DNA of 14,972 nt from Thermoplasmata archaeon. GTDB lineage: Archaea > Thermoplasmatota > Thermoplasmata > GCA-020350865. Shown here in pieces: positions 1-5,651 of this stretch. Location: assembly GCA_020351895.1 (NCBI GenBank), contig CP070672.1, forward strand, positions 660,048-675,019. The letters run 5' to 3'. How positions within the stretch are numbered: the stretch's first letter is position 1; every line of letters starts with the position of its first letter. The notes under the pieces were generated by a model that worked only from the letters and a program-made list of their open reading frames with translations, was not told the DNA's origin and ran no database searches. Both the position numbers and the translations under genes were made by a program.

Positions 1-116
1 ATCCTTGAGTCGAAGACGCCTAGATTTGTGGCTTCTTTTGTCCTTTGGGTGCCTCTTGTTCCTGTATTTTTTCGGGGTTTTCCCCCCTTCTTTGCCTGCC
101 TTTTGGTTTTTTTCAT
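1..116 (-). CDS. 5' end of an unidentified gene with a strongly basic N-terminus (partial)
   Basis: An ATG at 116 on the minus strand opens a frame of 38 codons that is still open at the window edge. It is preceded by an excellent Shine-Dalgarno (GGAGGAG, minus strand of 122-128), which is the main reason to call it real. The visible peptide starts MKKTKRQAKKGGKPRKNTG and continues Lys/Arg-, Thr- and Gly-rich to LGVFDSR; about a third of the visible residues are Lys or Arg. It lies 41 bases after the fabG stop on the same strand, with no terminator seen between, so it is probably co-transcribed with fabG. A basic, low-complexity N-terminus beside a ketoacyl/acetoacetyl-CoA reductase would fit a polyhydroxyalkanoate-related gene (synthase subunit or granule protein), but nothing visible proves this. 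Function unknown. Confidence 0.65.
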   Translation of the reverse strand, partial: MKKTKRQAKKGGKPRKNTGTRGTQRTKEATNLGVFDSR

Positions 117-121
117 ATTTT

Positions 122-128
122 CTCCTCC
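122..128 (-). promoter_or_regulatory. Strong Shine-Dalgarno of the partial gene
   Basis: The minus strand reads AAGGAGGAGAAAATATG, with GGAGGAG six bases ahead of the ATG at 116. It is a near-perfect complement of the archaeal 16S 3' end and fixes the start of the truncated gene. Confidence 0.7.
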
Positions 129-157
129 TTTTTCTTTGGAGTCGTTTTATTTTTCGA

Positions 158-979
158 TTATAGATACATTCCTCCATTTATGTTCAATACATGACCTGTA
201 ATATAATCAGCATCATCGGATGCAAGATACACCACAGCTCGCCCCACCTCATCTGGCCTTCCGAATCTTCCTTTGGGAATCTGGGCTAGGATCTTTTCCT
301 TGATTTTATCTGGAATACCCTTGACCATGTCGGTCTCGATGAACCCCGGGGCGATGGCATTTACAGTTACATTTTTCCTTGCAAGCTCCTTGGCCAAAGC
401 CTTGGTCATGCCTATGATTCCCGCCTTTGATGCGGCATAGTTCACCTGACCAACGTTGCCCATCTGACCCACTATGGAAGTTATGTTGATTATCCTACCA
501 TGATCTGATTCCAAAATTCGATCTATAAACGTGTTCGTGCAGTTGAAAACTCCCGTCAAATTCACAGATATTACCCTGTCCCACATCTTTTGATCCATCT
601 TGATAAAGAGGTTATCAACATTTATACCCGCATTGTTCACCAGTATATCTATGCCACCAAAATATTTCTCAATTGCACATTTCATGTCCTTTACACTGTT
701 CATATCACTGACATCGGCAGGATACATCCAAGTGTTAACACCAAAATCTTCTAACCACCCAGCAACTTCTTCCGCCTCAATTTCGCTTGATCGATAATTT
801 ATGGCAACATCTGCGCCTTCTTTTGCCAATGCAATTGCAATTTCCCTTCCTATTCCTTTTGAGGCGCCTGTGACAAGGGCTCTCCTTCCGTTGAGCCTGC
901 CTCCTGGATGGTATGTCTCCGAGGTGATGCGATGTGTGTTTTCATCACCTACTTCGAAATCACGATTTTTTATAGTCAT
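158..979 (-). CDS. fabG: FabG/PhaB-like SDR reductase (3-oxoacyl-ACP or acetoacetyl-CoA reductase)
   Basis: Classical short-chain dehydrogenase of 273 residues. It should reduce a 3-ketoacyl thioester to the 3-hydroxyacyl form using NAD(P)H in the cytoplasm. Visible motifs: cofactor loop TGASKGIG at 37-44, NNAG at 115-118, catalytic Asn140, Ser168, Tyr181 and Lys185 (YAASK), and PGFIETDM at 211-218. Arg63 just after the second strand (NYRSS) favours NADPH. The sequence from residue 30 on is very FabG-like. The first 29 residues are an extra N-terminal extension not usual in FabG. The start at 979 is supported by a GGGGGGTGAGG Shine-Dalgarno, and no internal Met lies closer to the fold. Archaea lack a standard ACP-based fatty acid synthase, so the substrate is more likely a CoA ester (PHA or acyl-CoA metabolism); this is inference. 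It is probably in an operon with the gene at 1-116. Confidence 0.9.
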   Translation of the reverse strand: MTIKNRDFEVGDENTHRITSETYHPGGRLNGRRALVTGASKGIGREIAIALAKEGADVAINYRSSEIEAEEVAGWLEDFGVNTWMYPADVSDMNSVKDMKCAIEKYFGGIDILVNNAGINVDNLFIKMDQKMWDRVISVNLTGVFNCTNTFIDRILESDHGRIINITSIVGQMGNVGQVNYAASKAGIIGMTKALAKELARKNVTVNAIAPGFIETDMVKGIPDKIKEKILAQIPKGRFGRPDEVGRAVVYLASDDADYITGHVLNINGGMYL

Positions 980-985
980 ACTTCC

Positions 986-1270
986 TCACCCCCCTTTCAC
1001 TAGTTTTGGAATGAGTATAGTTAATAAATGTACTATCGAGATAAAACTTATGAATATATATAAGCCAATTTTGGTGTTGTTATCTTTTTTGATAATTATT
1101 AGCGAGCGGGATGTTGATGTGGAATCAAAAATATCATGATGTGAAATATTATCCGTTATATTCTTAAACTGTTTTTCGAAAACCCTATTGCCAGTAAATT
1201 TGCTACACCGAGGAGGACAGCCATTTTCTCCGGTTAAAAAGGTCAATTTCTCCATGGTTTTCGTCTTCAT
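986..1270 (-). CDS. Possible small membrane protein (hypothetical, 94 aa)
   Basis: Frame of 94 codons. The first half is polar, with a CPPRC pair at residues 18-22. The C-terminal 25 residues (GLYIFISFISIVHLLTILI) form one convincing membrane helix followed by KLVKGG. In favour: the ATG at 1270 has a GGGAAGTGA Shine-Dalgarno about 7 bases ahead; a TATA box (minus strand, 1312-1323) lies at a suitable distance; and its TGA stop (986-988) sits inside the fabG Shine-Dalgarno, as in translationally coupled genes. Against: I recognise no family, it is AT-rich and low in complexity, and a TATA-like element for fabG lies within it. It could instead be the 5' leader of fabG. A second in-frame Met (residue 6) is an alternative start. 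Confidence 0.4.
   Translation of the reverse strand: MKTKTMEKLTFLTGENGCPPRCSKFTGNRVFEKQFKNITDNISHHDIFDSTSTSRSLIIIKKDNNTKIGLYIFISFISIVHLLTILIPKLVKGG
1052..1064 (-). promoter_or_regulatory. Possible TATA box for fabG
   Basis: The minus strand reads TTATATATATTCA, a good archaeal TATA match. Initiation about 25 bases downstream would fall near 1030, giving a leader of about 50 bases before the fabG ATG at 979. It lies within the membrane-helix codons of the 94-codon frame, so one of the two readings may be wrong, or fabG may have two promoters. Confidence 0.35.
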
Positions 1271-1311
1271 ACTGATTTCACTTCCCTGATTTTGAGTGGT
1301 AATAACCTAAC

Positions 1312-1332
1312 AATATATAAATGTTTCTCAAA
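1312..1332 (-). promoter_or_regulatory. TATA/BRE promoter of the leftward fabG transcript
   Basis: The minus strand reads GAGAAACATTTATATATTG: a TATA box with an A-rich BRE-like element (GAAAC) just upstream. Predicted initiation near 1290 fits translation from 1270. Confidence 0.45.
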
Positions 1333-1382
1333 GTCAAGTAAAAGATGTAATAGCTTTAGGAAAAATAAAAGATAATTGGTTT

Positions 1383-1397
1383 TTGTTTCTGAAACAA
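1383..1397. promoter_or_regulatory. Perfect 15-bp palindrome, candidate operator
   Basis: TTGTTTC-T-GAAACAA, with seven-base arms around a single central base, ends four bases before the TATA box of the Lrp gene. Its position and symmetry suit an Lrp/AsnC dimer or another repressor. A degraded copy (TGTTTCTCAAAG) lies at about 1322-1333, beside the opposite promoter. It overlaps the BRE, so part of the sequence may reflect TFB binding only. Confidence 0.4.
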
Positions 1398-1400
1398 TAA

Positions 1401-1408
1401 TTATATAA
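1401..1408 (+). promoter_or_regulatory. TATA box of the Lrp/AsnC gene
   Basis: TTATATAA, preceded by GAAACAATAA. Expected initiation near 1430, about 50 bases ahead of the first residue that family alignment would predict for the Lrp protein. Confidence 0.6.
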
Positions 1409-1481
1409 ACCCCTAAATACATATTGGTTAATTAGATGTATTTGCATCCTCAAGCATACCAGTAATCAGGGGCGTGACAAT

Positions 1482-1937
1482 CTGACAGAAGCTGATCTTG
1501 ATGATATCGACAGGAAGATAATCAAGTTGTTGCGGGAGAATGCCCGAATGACCGTGGCGAACATGGCCCGGAAAATTGGTAAGATGACTGAAAATGCAAT
1601 TCGCTATAGGATTGAGAGATTGGAATCAGAGGGATACATATCAAAATATACCATACGTCTTGATCCAACAAAATTCGGAAAAAATTTGACAGCGATATTC
1701 ACATTGAATATTCTGCCGGAGCATATCAAATCAGCGCTGGAATATTTGAAATCCATGGATTGTTTAACCCAGATCTACTTGACCACTGGTGATATCTCAA
1801 TTGTCGCAATCGGATATTTTGAGGACAGGGCCGCCCTGACAAACTTCATTACCGATAAATTGAGAAGAATAAAAATCGTTGATTACCAGGTGATTACGGT
1901 TCTGGAAAAAAGCAAGCATCAGCTCTATTCGATTTGA
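1482..1937 (+). CDS. Lrp/AsnC family transcriptional regulator (start codon uncertain)
   Basis: DNA-binding regulator of the feast/famine family. Helix-turn-helix: DIDRKIIKLLRENARMT, then ARKIGKMTENAIRYRIERL. A short linker (YISKYTIRLDP) leads to a RAM/AsnC effector domain (AIFTLNILPEHIKSALEYL, CLTQIYLTTGDISIVAIGYF). The first normal in-frame start is TTG at 1527, but that would delete helix 1, which is clearly encoded upstream in the same frame. I place the start at CTG 1482, which gives 151 residues beginning (M)TEADLDDIDRK, the usual family length. It is preceded by AGGGGCGTGA, a passable Shine-Dalgarno. No in-frame ATG or GTG exists between the TATA box and 1527; the only ATG there (1436) is in another frame. 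A CTG start, a frameshift or a sequencing error are the options. The gene is divergent from fabG, so autoregulation plus control of fabG is a reasonable guess. Confidence 0.85.
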   Translation: MTEADLDDIDRKIIKLLRENARMTVANMARKIGKMTENAIRYRIERLESEGYISKYTIRLDPTKFGKNLTAIFTLNILPEHIKSALEYLKSMDCLTQIYLTTGDISIVAIGYFEDRAALTNFITDKLRRIKIVDYQVITVLEKSKHQLYSI

Positions 1938-1974
1938 TTCTTAGCACTTTGAATTGCAAACCGGGTAAGTTTAT

Positions 1975-1987
1975 CCCATTTTATGGG
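1975..1987. terminator. Short hairpin between convergent genes
   Basis: CCCAT-TTT-ATGGG gives a 5-bp stem between the Lrp stop (1937) and the stop of the leftward gene (2007). It may help termination from both sides, but the stem is short and the flanking T-runs are weak. Confidence 0.25.
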
Positions 1988-2006
1988 GTTTGGTTCACTT
2001 TTGCAT

Positions 2007-5000
2007 TTATTCCTCTTCCACCACTTCCTCTATCTCGAACTCGGTTCCACAACTCGGGCACACAGTTTCTCCGGGACCCAATTTCGTCCCGCATTCTGTG
2101 CATTCAAGCTCTTCTTCGGGTTCTACGGCAGGTTCCTCCTTCAATCCTTCCCAAGCTGGCGCTGCTCCAATTCCTTCCTTGGGAGGAGCCTCTGCGCCTT
2201 CTTCTCCTTTAGCCTTTTTCCCCAAGAGTGCAAGTAGTAGATTGATCACCAAAAGAGCTAGAACAACGATAAGCAGGATCTCTGCAATTCCGAATTCAGC
2301 TTCTTCTGCCTTTTCCTTTGGTATCTCATCAATGGAATCCTGCAACTGTTGATTTCCTGTCTCTAGTTCCTGATCCAGGGCATTGAGGTTGGTTAAAATT
2401 GTATCCAATTTGGCCAAGTCGTTTAACATAGTGTCAATATCATCCAATCTTCCATCGATTTCAGTCTGTAAATCTGAGACGGACTGATTTATGACCCCTA
2501 CATCATTGGCCAGGGCGGAATCATGGGCAGATAGATTCAAAGCCAAATCTGCAAGTTTGTTGTTCAATTCTGAAAGATCCAGTGTCCCTAGATTGTCAAT
2601 CAAATCCTGAATTGCGGTTATATTCTCCTTGATCTCGGTATCATGGGAGAGGATATCGGCATCGAGATCTTGAAGGTCCCCTAAAACCTGTGTAAGATTT
2701 TCAAGCAGTTGATCTCTTGTGAGATTATGCTGATCCTCAACGAGGGTAATCAATGACGTTTTAACATTTTGCAATTCTGAGTCATGTGTAGTCACATTGG
2801 AGTCCAGGCTCGAAATCATGGCTATTGAATCGTTTATTCTATCAAGTATGTCACCTGTTGAAAGTCCAGGACCAGCGGAAATTGTATCATTTATTTTCGT
2901 TATGGTGTCATTTATCACAACATGATGCATATTTAGGTTTGATTCAAGCTGCGAAAGGGACATTAGGACATTGTTTAGATCAGTGGTGATCGTGTCCAGG
3001 GAGCCTGCAATTGTCATGTTCAAGTCCGCAAGTTGTGCATGCAAAGTATCGTTGGTTGCTGTAAGGTTTGCATCAATTTGGGCAAGAACCACCTCAAGCC
3101 AGTTTCGTAATCCATCATTGCCGCTTGTAACATTCTCCAGAATACTTGATAATTCACCTGCCAGAGAAGCGTTCATCCCCGAAATGTCCACCGTTATGCT
3201 GTTCATCAGGTTTTGGATATCTAGAGCCAAGGAGAGGTTGACTTGTTGTAGATCACCCAATATATTAGTTTCAAGTCCAGTCAACCTTAGCATTAGTGAA
3301 TCGTTCACACCAGTGAGTTGTGCATTCAGATTGCCGATTTCTGTGGGAACCGTTTGATTCAGGTATTCTAAGTCTTCCTGCAAATCCCCTATACTCGTAT
3401 TCAAACTGTCCAGATCAAGTTGAATTTCATTTACCCTGTTTTGGATATCATTCACTGTCGTGTTGATGTCATCGATTGTGGGATTCTGCCATCTGGTGTT
3501 ATCGAACGGGAAGAAGTCCACATTATCGGGTACACCATCGTCATCGTCGTCGGTGTCGTAGCAATCATACTGGCCATCGGCATCAAAGTCAGGTGGAATG
3601 GATGAGTTATCTAAAGGATCGCTACCGCTTAAAACTTCTAATTCGTCACTATAACCATCATCATCATCATCTGAATCTAGAGCATCAGGCACGGTGTCAG
3701 AATCGGTATCCGTGGGCGTTGAGGGAAATGAAAGTGGATCGCTTCCACTCAAAATCTCGACTTCATCGCTCCAACCATCGTCATCGTCATCAGGATCAAA
3801 AAGATTCGCAATAAAGTCTCCATCAAAATCCGCTGGTGTCGACAAGGGACTAAGTGGATTGGATCCACACATAACCTCGATATCATCATTCCAGAGATCG
3901 TCATCATCATCAAGATCGAAATGGTCACAAATTGAGTCTCCATCTGTATCAAGGGGCATTGAAAATGCATCAAGGGGATCGCTTCCGGTCGCCACCTCCA
4001 CTTCATCGCTCCAACCATCGTCATCGTCATCGGTATCCAAGGCATCTGGTGTGGTATCTCCATCCGTATCTGTTGGCATAGACGAGGAGTTTAAAGGATC
4101 GCTTGCGCAAAGGATTTCTACATCATCATTCCATCCATCGTCATCATCATCGGTATCGAGATTGTCACCAATACCATCTGAATCTGTATCAATGTACTCT
4201 GTTGGATTTTCAGGAAAAGCATCATCCCAGTCGTAAACTCCATCATCATCCCGGTCTATGTGGGTCATGTATATATTATCATCACCAAGTCTTTCGTCCT
4301 GCCACGCAATAATATCATCATAGATGACTGGGGTCACCTGCCACGATAAATCAGTCGTGACCTGGATCTCCTTCCCCTTGCTGATATCGTACATGTATAT
4401 ATCATAGTTGCCGTTTCTGAAGTCGTGGTAAACTACTTTATCTTTGTAAATATCAGGAAAACGTTGTTCTATCAAATTCGTGGTAACCTGAGATGTGGTA
4501 TTCGTGCTTATCTCATACATGTAGATATCCCAGTTCGTATTTCTATTGTCTTGCCAGACGATCCTGTCTCCATAAATTGCAGGGTACCACTGAAAATCCG
4601 TATCATTGGTTATGGCTATCTCCTCGTTGGTTGTTAGGTTATACATATAGATATCATAGTTACCATTCCTTTCATCCACCCAAACAATCTTGTCTCCATA
4701 GACCACAGGATTACCCTGATTGGATGTGTTTATGGTAATCTGCATCTCAGTAGCATTCATTAGATTGAACATGTAAATGTCCTGATTACCATTTCTATAA
4801 TCATCATAGACTATTATATCTCCATATATGTCAGGATATCCCTGAGAATTACCATCCGTGGTAATCCGTATCTCTGTCGCGTTGCTGAAATCGTACATAT
4901 ATATGTCGTTTGGATCGTTTCTATCATCCATCCACACGACTCTATCTCCGTAGATTTCGGCTTTCCACTGAGTTGCTGCCTCTGTTGTCAACTGGATTTC

Positions 5001-5243
5001 CATTTCATTGTCAATATCGTACACAAAGATGTCGTCTCCAGGTGTACCCGCATCGTGCCACACAATCCGATTACCGTGGATTGCCGGTCTTTCATTGTCA
5101 ACACTGCTCCACGAAATCCGTGCCTCGTTGTCGGATGCTTCTACTTTTTCCACAACATTCAGCATTCCCACAAAAATCGCACATACAAAAATCCATACAA
5201 CTAGTATAGATACCACTCTTTCTCTTATCCTGTCTTGTTTCAT
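2007..5243 (-). CDS. Giant surface protein: seven-bladed propeller, Asp-rich Ca-binding repeats, stalk, membrane anchor, zinc ribbon
   Basis: Predicted 1078-residue cell-surface protein. In order: basic N-terminus and signal/membrane segment (about 10-30); seven TolB/PD40-like propeller repeats of exactly 42 residues (about 55-348) built on IYGDRIVWxDxRNGNxDIYMY; a thrombospondin-type-3-like region (about 350-580) of 40-residue units with DxDxDG and DTDDDDDGWSDEVE cores, expected to bind calcium; a long helical stalk (about 590-975) rich in N-x-S/T sequons; a membrane helix (about 985-1007); then a short acidic tail with a ribbon, CTEC-x10-CPSC (Cys 1048, 1051, 1062, 1065). The topology therefore puts the propeller outside and the ribbon inside. 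The ATG at 5243 is chosen over the TTG at 5258 because GGGGGAGGT lies just before it. Partner and function are unknown; adhesion, environmental sensing or cell-envelope scaffolding are inferences. It is not an enzyme as far as I can see. Confidence 0.88.
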   Translation of the reverse strand: MKQDRIRERVVSILVVWIFVCAIFVGMLNVVEKVEASDNEARISWSSVDNERPAIHGNRIVWHDAGTPGDDIFVYDIDNEMEIQLTTEAATQWKAEIYGDRVVWMDDRNDPNDIYMYDFSNATEIRITTDGNSQGYPDIYGDIIVYDDYRNGNQDIYMFNLMNATEMQITINTSNQGNPVVYGDKIVWVDERNGNYDIYMYNLTTNEEIAITNDTDFQWYPAIYGDRIVWQDNRNTNWDIYMYEISTNTTSQVTTNLIEQRFPDIYKDKVVYHDFRNGNYDIYMYDISKGKEIQVTTDLSWQVTPVIYDDIIAWQDERLGDDNIYMTHIDRDDDGVYDWDDAFPENPTEYIDTDSDGIGDNLDTDDDDDGWNDDVEILCASDPLNSSSMPTDTDGDTTPDALDTDDDDDGWSDEVEVATGSDPLDAFSMPLDTDGDSICDHFDLDDDDDLWNDDIEVMCGSNPLSPLSTPADFDGDFIANLFDPDDDDDGWSDEVEILSGSDPLSFPSTPTDTDSDTVPDALDSDDDDDGYSDELEVLSGSDPLDNSSIPPDFDADGQYDCYDTDDDDDGVPDNVDFFPFDNTRWQNPTIDDINTTVNDIQNRVNEIQLDLDSLNTSIGDLQEDLEYLNQTVPTEIGNLNAQLTGVNDSLMLRLTGLETNILGDLQQVNLSLALDIQNLMNSITVDISGMNASLAGELSSILENVTSGNDGLRNWLEVVLAQIDANLTATNDTLHAQLADLNMTIAGSLDTITTDLNNVLMSLSQLESNLNMHHVVINDTITKINDTISAGPGLSTGDILDRINDSIAMISSLDSNVTTHDSELQNVKTSLITLVEDQHNLTRDQLLENLTQVLGDLQDLDADILSHDTEIKENITAIQDLIDNLGTLDLSELNNKLADLALNLSAHDSALANDVGVINQSVSDLQTEIDGRLDDIDTMLNDLAKLDTILTNLNALDQELETGNQQLQDSIDEIPKEKAEEAEFGIAEILLIVVLALLVINLLLALLGKKAKGEEGAEAPPKEGIGAAPAWEGLKEEPAVEPEEELECTECGTKLGPGETVCPSCGTEFEIEEVVEEE
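3501..4190 (-). repeat. Tandem 120-bp repeats coding Asp-rich calcium-binding units
   Basis: Five full units and one partial unit of 40 codons each. At the DNA level the plus strand shows a block of ATC/GTC triplets (such as ccatcgtcatcgtcat) recurring every 120 bases. Each unit encodes a DxDxDG-type loop, a run of five or more Asp, a W/Y-S/N-D-E/D acidic helix and a GSDPL-type turn. The block without DG at about 3897 (LDDDDDLWND) is the most diverged. Confidence 0.85.
4254..5084 (-). repeat. Seven in-phase 126-bp propeller-blade repeats
   Basis: The blade motif I-Y-G-D-x-[IV]-[VA]-[WY] recurs at an exact 42-residue step seven times with no insertion or deletion. Each blade continues with D-x-R-N-x-N-x-D-I-Y-M-Y and ITT-D-x-x-x-Q-x-x-P. 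Seven repeats is a closed number for a beta-propeller. Confidence 0.85.
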
Positions 5244-5245
5244 TT

Positions 5246-5253
5246 TAACCTCC
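5246..5253 (-). promoter_or_regulatory. Shine-Dalgarno that fixes the start of the giant surface protein
   Basis: The minus strand reads GGGGGAGGTTAAAATG. GGAGGT is five bases ahead of ATG 5243 and overlaps the alternative upstream TTG frame, so the shorter protein is preferred. Confidence 0.7.
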
Positions 5254-5289
5254 CCCAAGGGTTAATTTGAGAAGCGAATCGTGATTTTC

Positions 5290-5300
5290 CCATATATATG
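5290..5300 (-). promoter_or_regulatory. TATA box of the giant surface protein gene
   Basis: The minus strand reads CATATATATGG. Expected initiation near 5270 leaves a leader of about 27 bases that contains the Shine-Dalgarno. Confidence 0.5.
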
Positions 5301-5336
5301 TATCGTTGCGGAAAAGTAAACACAGTTTTGTCGGTT

Positions 5337-5651
5337 TTAATCCTGAATCTCCAGGTCTAACAGCAAAAAGCTCATGATTTTCCCGTGCTTGTCTAACCTC
5401 ATTGATCTTGTGACCCCTCCATCCAATGCATTATATAAAACGAAATTGAAGGCTTTTAGGTTCTCTACCTCATAACGCTTTACTTCCCCCTTTACCAGCC
5501 CCTTAAAATGCTCCTTCACCACCTCTTCCGTGACTTTTTCCTTTATCAACCCATAGTCCTTCTCGTCATATGGAATGAGTGCAATATTGAGTGTATCTCC
5601 CTTATCACCGCTTCTTGCATGGGCGATTTTCCTCAGTTTTATCTTACCCAT
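5337..5651 (-). CDS. AtuA-like small partner protein (ferredoxin-fold domain)
   Basis: A 104-residue protein matching the C-terminal domain of bacterial AtuA proteins, encoded here as a separate gene. Visible conserved stretches are AHARSGDKGDTLNIALIPY near the N-terminus (residues 10-28) and LYNALDGGVTRSMRLDKHGK near the C-terminus (residues 72-91). Its start codon overlaps the end of the AtuA gene by 8 bases (ATGGGTAA), so the two are almost certainly co-translated and probably form one complex that is a single chain in many bacteria. The reaction is not firmly known. In Pseudomonas the atu cluster degrades acyclic terpenes via methyl-branched acyl-CoA esters; a role in acyl-CoA catabolism here is inferred from that. 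Confidence 0.85.
   Translation of the reverse strand: MGKIKLRKIAHARSGDKGDTLNIALIPYDEKDYGLIKEKVTEEVVKEHFKGLVKGEVKRYEVENLKAFNFVLYNALDGGVTRSMRLDKHGKIMSFLLLDLEIQD

Larger units (their letters stand above)
1271..1481. other. Divergent intergenic region between the fabG operon and the Lrp gene
   Basis: About 210 AT-rich bases between leftward and rightward genes. It holds a TATA box facing each way (minus near 1312-1323, plus at 1401-1408), each with GAAAC directly upstream, and a 15-bp palindrome at 1383-1397. It also holds an ATG at 1436 that opens only nine codons (MYLHPQAYQ) before TAA at 1463-1465. No RNA gene was recognised. Confidence 0.6.

Noticed and set aside
3501..4190. Regular 120-bp repeats as a possible CRISPR array
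   Set aside because: The repeats are coding, diverge by substitution and are contiguous with no unique spacers; they encode in-frame calcium-binding units.
3476..4312. Plus-strand frames with His- or Ser-rich runs opposite the surface-protein gene
   Set aside because: They are antisense reads of the Asp-codon repeats of the minus-strand protein; low complexity, no Shine-Dalgarno, no family.
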